This document shows positions 16,012 to 24,142 of a DNA stretch of 36,025 nt, piece by piece; position 1 is the first letter of the stretch; every line of letters begins with the position of its first letter. This DNA is from Sphingomonas palustris (GTDB lineage: Bacteria > Pseudomonadota > Alphaproteobacteria > Sphingomonadales > Sphingomonadaceae). The translations under genes were made by a program, and so were the position numbers. The stretch lies in contig JAMFSI010000099.1 of NCBI GenBank assembly GCA_026225215.1, forward strand, positions 1 to 36,025, in the 5' to 3' direction. A model generated the notes under the pieces. It saw only the letters and a program-made list of their open reading frames with translations. It was not told where the DNA came from and made no database searches.

Positions 16012-17012
16012 ATGTGATCGTCATGGTGATTATCTTCGTCGTGGTTGTAGGTGGTGTCTCTTGGTGGCTGTTGCAACCGCCCAAACCGGCCACGGAAATC
16101 GTCCTCTACGGCAACATCGACTTGCGGCAAGTGGAACTGGCGTTCAACGGCTCGGAGCGGGTCACCGCCGTCCTGGCCAGCGAGGGCGACCGGGTAATGC
16201 CGGGCCAGGTCATGGCACGGCTCGACACTAGCCGGCTCACTCCCGAAGCCGCGCAGGCCGCCGCCCAGGTGGCCGCGCAGCAACAGGTGCTGACCAAGCT
16301 GAAGCACGGTAATCGTCCCGAGGAGATCGACCAGGCGCGGGCCAATGTCGCGTCGGCCGCTGCCGATGCGAAGGACACGATGGCTAAATACGATCGGTTG
16401 GCGGCGCTGTCGCAGAGCTCTGCGGGTCGCGCACTCAGCCGCCAGGATCTCGACGACGCCAGATCGGCCGCGGCTATGGCATCGGCCAAGCTGGCCGTCA
16501 ATCAGCAGACCCTGCGCCTCGAACTGATCGGTCCGCGCCGCGAGGATATCGGTCAGGCAGCGGCGCAATTGCAAGGGTTCCACGCCCAGTTGGCCCTACT
16601 GCAAAGCGAGCTTGGCGACGCAGTGCTGACCGCGCCGATGGCGGCGACGGTACGCTCCCGCTTGGTCGAACCCGGTGATATGGTGTCGCCGCAGAAGCCC
16701 GCCTTTTCATTGGCGATCACTGACCCGAAATGGGTGCGCGCCTATATCGCCGAGACCGACCTCGGCCATGTGCATCCGGGGATGAAAGCCACGGTCACCG
16801 TCGACGCCTTCGCGAAACGCCGCTTCGCCGGTTGGGTCGGCTTCATTTCCTCGGTGGCTGAATTCACCCCCAAGACCGTCCAGACGACCGAACTGCGGAC
16901 CAGTCTCGTCTACGAAATCCGCGTGTTCGTGAAGGACCCGGGCGACGAGTTACGGCTGGGCATGCCGGCGACCGTCCATCTGGCGCTGCCACCGCCATCG
17001 AAGGCCGGATGA
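15960..17012 (+). CDS. HlyD-family membrane fusion protein
   Basis: A 350-residue periplasmic adaptor that links an ABC exporter to an outer membrane channel. It has one N-terminal transmembrane helix (~20-42, VIVMVIIFVVVVGGVSWWLL), a biotinyl-lipoyl-like region (YGNIDLRQVELAFNGSERV) and a long alpha-helical hairpin (~90-215). A second lipoyl half (VLTAPMAATVRSRLVEPGD) and a beta-barrel (PGMKATVTVDAF) follow. This is the YbhG type. The start is GTG at 15960 with GAGG seven bases upstream. It is the first gene of a five-gene operon and overlaps the ATPase start by 4 bp. Confidence 0.9.
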   Translation: MNLGWLRELVWEPIKRTHVIVMVIIFVVVVGGVSWWLLQPPKPATEIVLYGNIDLRQVELAFNGSERVTAVLASEGDRVMPGQVMARLDTSRLTPEAAQAAAQVAAQQQVLTKLKHGNRPEEIDQARANVASAAADAKDTMAKYDRLAALSQSSAGRALSRQDLDDARSAAAMASAKLAVNQQTLRLELIGPRREDIGQAAAQLQGFHAQLALLQSELGDAVLTAPMAATVRSRLVEPGDMVSPQKPAFSLAITDPKWVRAYIAETDLGHVHPGMKATVTVDAFAKRRFAGWVGFISSVAEFTPKTVQTTELRTSLVYEIRVFVKDPGDELRLGMPATVHLALPPPSKAG

Positions 17013-18772
17013 TGACCGCCGCCGTCATCATCGGCCAAAACCTGCGCAAGCAGTTCCTGCGCAAAGGCAAGCAGCCGATACAGGCACTGGACACTGTTTC
17101 CTTGGAGATCGCGCCCAGAACGCTCGCCGCGCTGGTCGGTCCCGACGGCGGCGGCAAGACCACGCTGTTGCGGCTGACGGCAGGGCTGATGCGCGCCGAC
17201 GCGGGCGAACTCACGGTGCTGGGCATCGACACCAAGGCCAATCCGCAAGCCATCCAGGATCGCATCGGCTACATGCCGCAGCGCTTCGGGCTTTACGACG
17301 ACCTCAGCGTGCAGGAGAACCTCGACCTCTACGCCGATCTGCATGGCGTCTCCACCGCCGAGCGCAAGACGCGATATCCGCAATTGATGGAGATGACCGC
17401 GCTCGGCCCGTTCACGCGGCGGCTGGCGGGGCAGCTTTCCGGCGGCATGAAGCAGAAGCTGGGCCTCGCCTGCACGTTGGTGCGAGCGCCGGAACTGCTG
17501 TTGCTCGACGAGCCCACCATCGGCGTCGATCCGCTGTCCCGGCGCGAGTTGTGGGATATCATTCGCGCGCTGGTCCGCGACCAGGGCGTGTCGGTGCTGC
17601 TATCGACCTCCTATCTCGACGAGGCCGAGCGCTGCGAGCACGTCGTGGTGCTGCGCGACGGCAAAGTGCTGGCGCAAGGTCCGCCGCAGGATGTCACGAG
17701 TTTGGCCAAGGACCGAACCTTTCTGGCGACGCCACCGGACGGCGAGACGCCGCGCGTCACTCAGGTCGGGTTGCTTGACGATCCGGCCGTCATCGACGCC
17801 TCGCCCGAGGCCGGCAAGGTGCGGATCGTGCGGGGGCCGGACCTGAACACCCAGCTTCCAGCCTCCAGCGCGTTGGCGCGGCTGCAGCTGGAATCAACTT
17901 CGACGCGGTTCGAGGACGGATTCATGGTGCTGCTGCAACGCGCGGCGCCGGCCGGCCAGCCCGCTCCGAAGGCGCCACCCATTACGTCGATTGTCCAGGA
18001 TGGGCCCAGGTCGGAAGTCGTGGTGGTCCACGACCTGGTCCGCTGTTTCGGCAAATTCGTCGCGGTCGACCGAGTGAGCTTTGAGGTGCGGCGCGGCGAG
18101 ATATTCGGTTTGCTGGGGCCCAATGGCGCGGGCAAGACGACGACGTTTCGCATGTTGTGCGGGCTGCTGTCGGCGAGCAGCGGCACTTTGCAAGTGGCCG
18201 GCACCGACCCCGGCGCGGCCGCGACTCGGCAGGAGATCGGCTATGTCGCGCAGAAATTTTCGCTCTATGCCCAGCTGACCGTAGCCGAGAACCTCGACTT
18301 CTTCGCCAGTGCTTATGGCCTGCACGGGGCGCGGCGGCGCGAGCGGATTGACTGGGCGATGGCGGAGTTCGAGTTAGGGCCGGTCAAGACCCAGCTCGGT
18401 GGCCAGCTTCCCGGTGGCTATACGCAGCGGTTGGCGATGGCGGCGGCGTTGTTGCATGAGCCGCAGATCCTGTTCCTCGATGAGGCCACCAGCGGCGCCG
18501 ACCCCATGGCCCGGCGCGATTTCTGGCGGCGGATTACCGCGCTGGCGCAAGCTGGGGTGACGGTGATCGTCACCACCCATTTCATGGCCGAAGCCGAATA
18601 TTGCGACCGCATCGCAATCCTCGATTCCGGTCGGATTCTCGCGCAGGGCGCACCGGCCGAAATCCGCAAGCGCGGCGCGACCAACGCCAATCGAAACCCG
18701 ACCATGGAAGACGCTTTTATCGCAGTCATCGAGGAAGCAAGAGCCGTCGCATCCAAGGATAAGGCGGCGTGA
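17009..18772 (+). CDS. Double-NBD ABC transporter ATPase (YbhF type)
   Basis: A 587-residue cytoplasmic protein with two fused ATP-binding cassettes, the size of E. coli YbhF. NBD1 has Walker A GPDGGGKTTLL (~44-54), Q-loop YMPQRFGLYDDL, signature LSGGMKQKLGLA and Walker B LLLLDEPTIGVDP. NBD2 has Walker A GPNGAGKTTTF (~370), Q-loop YVAQKFSLYAQL, a degenerate signature LPGGYTQRLA and Walker B ILFLDEATSGADP. The LPGGY change could make one composite ATP site slower. The second codon is also ATG. The stop overlaps the first permease start (GTGA). Confidence 0.92.
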   Translation: MMTAAVIIGQNLRKQFLRKGKQPIQALDTVSLEIAPRTLAALVGPDGGGKTTLLRLTAGLMRADAGELTVLGIDTKANPQAIQDRIGYMPQRFGLYDDLSVQENLDLYADLHGVSTAERKTRYPQLMEMTALGPFTRRLAGQLSGGMKQKLGLACTLVRAPELLLLDEPTIGVDPLSRRELWDIIRALVRDQGVSVLLSTSYLDEAERCEHVVVLRDGKVLAQGPPQDVTSLAKDRTFLATPPDGETPRVTQVGLLDDPAVIDASPEAGKVRIVRGPDLNTQLPASSALARLQLESTSTRFEDGFMVLLQRAAPAGQPAPKAPPITSIVQDGPRSEVVVVHDLVRCFGKFVAVDRVSFEVRRGEIFGLLGPNGAGKTTTFRMLCGLLSASSGTLQVAGTDPGAAATRQEIGYVAQKFSLYAQLTVAENLDFFASAYGLHGARRRERIDWAMAEFELGPVKTQLGGQLPGGYTQRLAMAAALLHEPQILFLDEATSGADPMARRDFWRRITALAQAGVTVIVTTHFMAEAEYCDRIAILDSGRILAQGAPAEIRKRGATNANRNPTMEDAFIAVIEEARAVASKDKAA

Positions 18773-19911
18773 CCGCGTCGCCGTTTGCCGACAAGACTCG
18801 CCGCGTACTGGCGCTGATCCGCAAGGAGGGCCGGCAGGTGCTTCGCGACCCGTCGAGCCTGGCGATCGGCGTGGTGCTGCCGCTTATGCTGATCCTGCTG
18901 TTCGGCTATGCGATGTCGCTCGACGTCAAGCACGTGCCGATCGCCGTGGTGCTGGAGGATCGCTCCTCCCAGGCTCAGGACATCGCCACCAGTTTCCAGC
19001 TCTCACCCTATTTCGAGACCCACCAGGTCACCTCGATGGAGGAGGCCCGGGACATGATGCTGTCGGGCGCGGTCGAAGGCATTTTCGTGGTCCAGTCGGA
19101 CTTCGCGCGGCGGGCCGCTGCGGGCGATGCCCGCGTCCAGATCATCGTCAACGGCATCGACGGCAACACTGCCCGCATCGTCGAAGCCTATGCCGACGCC
19201 GCGGTGGCGCAGGCGAGGTTGCGTGATGCGGCGGAAAATCCGGACGCGCCTGTGGTATCAGGCGGCCAGGCGGTGGTGCAAAACCAGCTGTGGTTCAACA
19301 GCGCCAACGATAGCCGATATTTCCTGGTGCCGGGGCTGATCGTGCTAATCATCACCCTGATCGGCGCCTTCCTGACCTCGATAGTGGTCGCCCGCGAATG
19401 GGAGCGCGGCACTTTCGAAGCGCTGTTCGTCACCCCGGTGCGCCCCGACGAAATCCTGATCAGCAAGATCGTGCCCTATTTCGTGCTGGGCATGGGCGGG
19501 CTGCTGCTGTGCATGGCGTCGGCCAGATTCCTGTTCGCCATCCCGTTTCGCGGTTCGTTCGTCGTGCTGATGGGTGCGTCGATGCTGTATCTGCTGGTTT
19601 CGGTGGCGATGGGCCTGCTGATTTCCTCGACCCTGCGCAGCCAGTTCCTGGCCTGCCAGGTTGCGCTCGTCGCCACCTTCATGCCGGCCTTGATGCTCTC
19701 GGGATTCATTTACGATTTACGCAGCGTTCCTCTGGACATCCGGCTGGTCAGCTATCTCGTGCCCGCGCGCTATTATGTCAGCCTGTTGCAGACCATTTTC
19801 CTCGCCGGCAATGTCTGGCGCATCATCCTGCCCGACGCTGCGATCCTGGCGGTGGTCGCGGCGGGGATGCTGGCACTGACCAGCCGCGCCACGCGCAAGT
19901 TTCTGGACTGA
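18769..19911 (+). CDS. ABC-2 type permease, first subunit (YbhS type)
   Basis: A 380-residue inner-membrane permease of the ABC-2 superfamily. It has one N-terminal transmembrane helix (LAIGVVLPLMLILLFGYAMSL), a large periplasmic domain (~55-185) and five C-terminal helices starting at FLVPGLIVLIITLIGAFLTS. The VVAREWERGTFEALFVTPV segment between helices is the family's conserved ABC-2 motif. The start is GTG at 18769, overlapping the ATPase stop. It pairs with the next gene as a heterodimer, as in YbhS/YbhR systems. Confidence 0.92.
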   Translation: MTASPFADKTRRVLALIRKEGRQVLRDPSSLAIGVVLPLMLILLFGYAMSLDVKHVPIAVVLEDRSSQAQDIATSFQLSPYFETHQVTSMEEARDMMLSGAVEGIFVVQSDFARRAAAGDARVQIIVNGIDGNTARIVEAYADAAVAQARLRDAAENPDAPVVSGGQAVVQNQLWFNSANDSRYFLVPGLIVLIITLIGAFLTSIVVAREWERGTFEALFVTPVRPDEILISKIVPYFVLGMGGLLLCMASARFLFAIPFRGSFVVLMGASMLYLLVSVAMGLLISSTLRSQFLACQVALVATFMPALMLSGFIYDLRSVPLDIRLVSYLVPARYYVSLLQTIFLAGNVWRIILPDAAILAVVAAGMLALTSRATRKFLD

Positions 19912-19917
19912 ACGGCG

Positions 19918-21036
19918 ATGCTGGCATCGCTTCGCCGCATCGCGGCGCTTATCCGCAAGGAACTGCTCGCGGTTTTGAAAGACGCGCGCACGCGCAATAT
20001 GCTGATGCTGCAGCCGGTGCTGCAATGCCTGCTGTTCGGCTACGCGGCGACGCTGGATCTGAACAACGTTCCTTATGCGGTGCTCGACCGCGACCGCAGC
20101 ACCGCATCCTCCGCGTTGCTCGCGAAGCTGGACGGCTCGGGGTTGTTCCACCGCATCGCCAATCTGACCGACGCAGCCGACATGCGGCGCCTGATCGACA
20201 ACCAGCAAGTACTGGTGGCGATCCAGATCGAGCCGGACTTTCAGCAGCGGCTGGCCGAGGGTAACGTGGCACCGGTGCAAGTCATCGCCGATGGCCGCAA
20301 TTCCAACACCGCCGGGGCAGCACTGGCCTACGTCGGCGCTGCTGTCGCGTCTTTCAACGCCGACTGGGCCAGCGATCATGGCTTGCCGCAACCGCCGATC
20401 GAGGTCGAGGAGCGGGCCTGGTACAACGCCAACCTCGAAACGCGGTGGAACCTGGTTCCCGCGCTGGTCGGTACCATCACCATGATGTCGACGCTGATGC
20501 TGGCGGCGCTGTCGGTGGCGCGTGAACGCGAGGAAGGCACCTTTGACCAGCTGTTGGTCACGCCGTTCACACCGGTTGAAATCATGGCGGGAAAGGCCAT
20601 TCCGTCGATGCTGATGGGCCTGGTCCAGGCCACCAGCGCGCTGCTGGTGGCGCAGCTGTGGTTCCGCATTCCCTTCGCCGGATCCTACTTCACGCTGTAC
20701 GTCGGGCTGATCCTCTTCCTGCTGGCGGCAGTGGGCATCGGCCTGTTCGTGTCCTCGATCGCGGCCACCATGCAGCAGGCGATGCTATACGCCTTCGTCC
20801 TGATCATGCCGTTCGCGCTGCTCTCCGGTCTGACGACGCCGATCAGCAGCATGCCGCAGGTCATGCAGTACTTCACCGCGATCAATCCGCTTCGCTACGC
20901 CATCGACCTGGTCCATCGCATTTATCTGGAAGGCGTCGGACTGGACCAGGTGTGGTCCGATCTGTGGCCGATGGCGATCATCGCCACGGTGACCTTGAGT
21001 GCCGCGGCCTGGATGTTCCGCAGGCGGCTGGAATGA
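19918..21036 (+). CDS. ABC-2 type permease, second subunit (YbhR type)
   Basis: A 372-residue ABC-2 permease with the same layout as its upstream partner: N-terminal helix (LMLQPVLQCLLFGYAATLD), large periplasmic domain, then five helices. The conserved SVAREREEGTFDQLLVTPF motif lies between helices. The C-terminal helix region has LRYAIDLVHRIYLEGVGLDQ, typical of the family. The ATG at 19918 lies 6 bp after the preceding stop. Its own stop overlaps the start of the outer membrane factor. Substrate cannot be told from sequence; family members export drugs, hydrophobic compounds or, for some, sodium/lithium. Confidence 0.92.
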   Translation: MLASLRRIAALIRKELLAVLKDARTRNMLMLQPVLQCLLFGYAATLDLNNVPYAVLDRDRSTASSALLAKLDGSGLFHRIANLTDAADMRRLIDNQQVLVAIQIEPDFQQRLAEGNVAPVQVIADGRNSNTAGAALAYVGAAVASFNADWASDHGLPQPPIEVEERAWYNANLETRWNLVPALVGTITMMSTLMLAALSVAREREEGTFDQLLVTPFTPVEIMAGKAIPSMLMGLVQATSALLVAQLWFRIPFAGSYFTLYVGLILFLLAAVGIGLFVSSIAATMQQAMLYAFVLIMPFALLSGLTTPISSMPQVMQYFTAINPLRYAIDLVHRIYLEGVGLDQVWSDLWPMAIIATVTLSAAAWMFRRRLE

Positions 21037-22541
21037 GAAGAACCATGCGCAAATCCAAAAGCCTCGGAATCCCTATCTTTCTGGCCGCAGTCTTATCGGC
21101 GTCTTTGGCGGGCTGCGCGGTCGGTCCCAACTTCAAGCCGCCGATCGCCGACGTCCCGGCTAGCTGGAGTGCCAGCGCCGCTCCGGCATCGCCGAGCCAA
21201 CCCAGCAAGATCACGACGGCGCCCGCCGACGATATCGCCAGCTGGTGGACCAGCTTCAACGACCCCGTACTAACTTCGCTGGTGAACCGCGCCGCCGCTG
21301 CCAACCTCGACGCCAGAGAAGCGGTGCTGCGCATCGCCGAGGCTCGCGCCCAGCGCGACATCGCCGGTGCCGACCAGTTTCCCAGCCTCTCGGGCAATGG
21401 CTCGTATTCGATCAACCGGTTGAGCGAGAACACCCCGACCGGTGCGCTGTTCAGCAAGGTCGGCAGCTTTCCCGGCCTGTCCGGGGTCAGCATCCCCAAT
21501 CCCTATAGCGAGTACCAGCTCGGCTTCGATGCCTCGTGGGAAGTCGATATCTTCGGGCGAGTGCGGCGCTCGGTCGAGGCGGCGAAGGCCGACACCAGCG
21601 CCTCGGTCGAGGACAGTCGCGCCATACTCATCTCCACCCTGGGCGACGTCGGCCGCGCTTACCTCGATCTGCGCGGCGCGCAGGCCAAACACCGGATAGC
21701 GCTGGAGGCCATTGCCACCGAGAGCGATTTGCGCGACCTCGCCAGCCAACGCCGCCGCGCCGGCCTCAACAGCGATATCGACGCAGTCCGGGCGGCCGCC
21801 GAAGCCTCGAGTTCAGAGGCGCAATTGCCGCTGCTCGACCAGCAGATTGCCGCCGACATCAATCAGCTCGGCAAGTTGCTAGATCGCCAGCCCGGTACGC
21901 TCGAGATCGAGTTGAGCCCAGGGTTGAACGATGACCAGCCGGTGCCGGGGGTTCCGGCGATCGTGCCCATCGGGTTGCCAAGCGATCTCGCGCGCCGCCG
22001 TCCCGACATTCGCGAGGCGGAAGCGCGACTCCACGCCGCGACGGCCCGGATCGGAGTTGCCGTAGCCGGTCTCTACCCCCGGCTGACGCTGGGCGCATCG
22101 GGGGGGCTGCAATCACAAGCCCTGTCGTCGCTTACCAACTGGGCGAGCCGGTTCATCGCCGCCGGGCCGACGCTGGAACTGCCGATCTTCGATGCCGGCC
22201 GTCGCCGCGCCACCGTCCGCCTGCAGGACGTGAAGGCCCAGGAGGCGGCGCTCGATTACAGCCGCACCGTCCTGACGGCGCTGGTGGAAGTCGATAACGG
22301 GCTGGCGGCTTACGGCCACGATCAGGCGCGCCGCGCATCATTGGCCCAGACCGACGCCCGCGATCGCGATGCCCTCGACCTCGAGCGGCAGCGCTACGCC
22401 AACGGCGTGGCCTCGTTCATCGACGTGCTCTATGCCGAACGTACACTCAAGCAGAACGAACTGTTGCTGGCCGACGCGTCGACCACCGTTTCGATCGACC
22501 TCGTCGTCCTCTATAAGGCACTTGGCGGCGGCTGGAGATGA
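21033..22541 (+). CDS. NodT-family outer membrane efflux lipoprotein
   Basis: A 502-residue TolC-like outer membrane channel of the NodT/OprM type. A lipoprotein signal with lipobox SLAGC is followed by AVGPNFKPP, the usual NodT start. SWWTSFNDPVLTSLVNRA, YQLGFDASWEVDIFGRVRRS and ARRRPDIREAEARLHAATAR are hallmark segments of the two repeat halves. Start given at ATG 21033, overlapping the permease stop (ATGA). ATG 21045, preceded by AGAAGA, is an alternative that trims four residues. It completes a tripartite exporter with the upstream adaptor and ABC genes. Confidence 0.9.
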   Translation: MRRTMRKSKSLGIPIFLAAVLSASLAGCAVGPNFKPPIADVPASWSASAAPASPSQPSKITTAPADDIASWWTSFNDPVLTSLVNRAAAANLDAREAVLRIAEARAQRDIAGADQFPSLSGNGSYSINRLSENTPTGALFSKVGSFPGLSGVSIPNPYSEYQLGFDASWEVDIFGRVRRSVEAAKADTSASVEDSRAILISTLGDVGRAYLDLRGAQAKHRIALEAIATESDLRDLASQRRRAGLNSDIDAVRAAAEASSSEAQLPLLDQQIAADINQLGKLLDRQPGTLEIELSPGLNDDQPVPGVPAIVPIGLPSDLARRRPDIREAEARLHAATARIGVAVAGLYPRLTLGASGGLQSQALSSLTNWASRFIAAGPTLELPIFDAGRRRATVRLQDVKAQEAALDYSRTVLTALVEVDNGLAAYGHDQARRASLAQTDARDRDALDLERQRYANGVASFIDVLYAERTLKQNELLLADASTTVSIDLVVLYKALGGGWR

Positions 22542-22993
22542 ATGCACCAGGTTCGAGATGGATCCATTTCTCCATCCGTAACAAATTCGAGAACGCCTCA
22601 CCGCGACCTATCCCCAATATGGCCTAACCAGACCGTTCCCCAGAGCCGGTCTTCAGACCTCGATTTTCGGCGATATGAACGAAGGGCAGCTAAGCCCGAT
22701 CGGCCGCCAAGATGTCGACGTCCAACGTAGCGGCCTGCGCGATTGGCCCAGAATCCTCTCCACTCGCATTTTCCACCATCGACCTACATGACCACCTCAC
22801 CCGAATCTAGCTCCAGACCAAGAGCGGCATTGATCCCTTCGTTCGAAAGCGGTCCAAAAAGATAAGCGGGGCGGAGAATACGCGTATGCCGGCTTATCGA
22901 TCCAAACCAAGGTCGCGCGTTTTCTCCGCCTCTAGTAGTGGCAGAGCTTGTCCAGGTGGCTGGGCCATTGGCATGCTATTCTCCCCGACCGCC
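22542..22993. other. 452-bp non-coding stretch
   Basis: Between the end of the efflux operon and the convergent cyclase gene nothing convincing was found. Open frames are short, lack ribosome binding sites and show no recognisable protein features. No clear terminator hairpin with a T tract, repeat or RNA gene was seen. Base composition is lower in GC than the operons on each side, which fits old inserted or decayed DNA. Confidence 0.4.
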
Positions 22994-24142
22994 CTATATC
23001 TCGGTCGATTCCAGTAGATAGAGTTCCAGCTCACCAGAATTCTTAGGCAATATTTTCCGCCCGACCGAGGTAAAGCGGCAGTCGCTGCAATCGTCAATCA
23101 GTAGCGCTGCAGCAAAGCTTTCTGTGCAATAGACCCCGCCCACCGGTGTTACCGGCTCGATCCGAGCAGTACGATTGACCTCGCCACCGTACCAGATGCG
23201 GTTGCCAGTAATACGGTCGGTACCGACCCAGACTGGCCCGAAGTGCACGCCGATACGCATGCCGGCTACGCTGCCGGGCTGGATCAACGCCGGCGGAAGG
23301 TTTTCCAGCCGGCGTTGCAGGGCCAGAGCCAGCCGCGCGGCCGTTCTCGGCTCATCGACGATCGCGTAGATCGCATCGCCCCACGAGTTACGAAATTCGA
23401 CATGGTCGCCGAATTCGGTCAGCACCGCACCGATGCGCCCCATGACTTCGGACATGAACAGTGGCAACTCGCGCTCGCCGAGACGCGAGAAACCCTTGTA
23501 GTCGGCGAAGATGATCGAACGGATCTCACGACGCGTGCCATGGGGATTCTGTGGACGGATTGGAAAAACCAGATTGCGCGGCACAGGACCAGCGGGAATC
23601 GTCACGGTCTCGCGGCCGAGCGCCTGCCATAGGCCGATATCAGCGAGCGTGCCGGCCAGGCCGGTCTGCGACAGTGAGCGGAACTTGTCCGAGATGACCG
23701 CAATCTGCACTGCCCTCCTGTCCGTCAGTCGGGCGTGCAGCGCCGTGAGACCCATGGCGAGACGGGTACTATAAGCGAACTGATTGTCATCGCCAACATA
23801 TGCACCGGGGGTCGCAAAATGCAGCGATGCTGCCGCATCCCGGCAGACGTGATAGCGCTCCAGCCATGCCTCTCCCCCGCACATCACCGATTCGGCAATA
23901 AAATCATCTTCGGCAAAAGGGAGCACGACATTGAGCTCAGCTCCGCGCGCCAACAAGGCCTCGGCGATAAGCAGGTCGGCGCCGCAAGCGAGTGGCCCAT
24001 AGCCGACCCTGGTCCCTAACCGGTCCAGCGCCTTGCCGATGCGCGCGGCGAGTGGGGCCTCCTGCGAACTGCCAGCATTGAACATGTGGCCACAATAGAC
24101 GATGACTGGGGCCTCTAGCGATGCCGGAACCGGTTTGCTCAC
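22994..24142 (-). CDS. SLOG-like domain plus class III nucleotide cyclase
   Basis: A 382-residue protein with two parts. Residues ~12-155 look like a Rossmann/SLOG-type domain: VIVYCGHMFN, GPLACGADLLIAEALLARGA and LNVVLPF. Residues ~205-380 are a class III nucleotide cyclase domain. Metal-binding aspartates are D214 (IIFADYKGFSR) and D256 (SWGDAIYA). The transition-state pair is N323 and R327 (GGEVNRTARIEP). The two residues that normally select a purine are changed: the Lys four before D256 is N252, and the Asp/Thr seven before N323 is I316. No transmembrane segment is seen, so it is cytoplasmic. The GTG start at 24142 overlaps the TIR gene stop, so the two are made together. Product nucleotide unknown; an immune or stress signalling role is inferred. 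Confidence 0.82.
   Translation of the reverse strand: MSKPVPASLEAPVIVYCGHMFNAGSSQEAPLAARIGKALDRLGTRVGYGPLACGADLLIAEALLARGAELNVVLPFAEDDFIAESVMCGGEAWLERYHVCRDAAASLHFATPGAYVGDDNQFAYSTRLAMGLTALHARLTDRRAVQIAVISDKFRSLSQTGLAGTLADIGLWQALGRETVTIPAGPVPRNLVFPIRPQNPHGTRREIRSIIFADYKGFSRLGERELPLFMSEVMGRIGAVLTEFGDHVEFRNSWGDAIYAIVDEPRTAARLALALQRRLENLPPALIQPGSVAGMRIGVHFGPVWVGTDRITGNRIWYGGEVNRTARIEPVTPVGGVYCTESFAAALLIDDCSDCRFTSVGRKILPKNSGELELYLLESTEI

Noticed and set aside
22542..22993. Possible small gene starting in ATGA overlap with the efflux lipoprotein stop (22542-22730)
   Set aside because: The 62-codon frame is low in hydrophobic structure, has no recognisable features and no conserved context.
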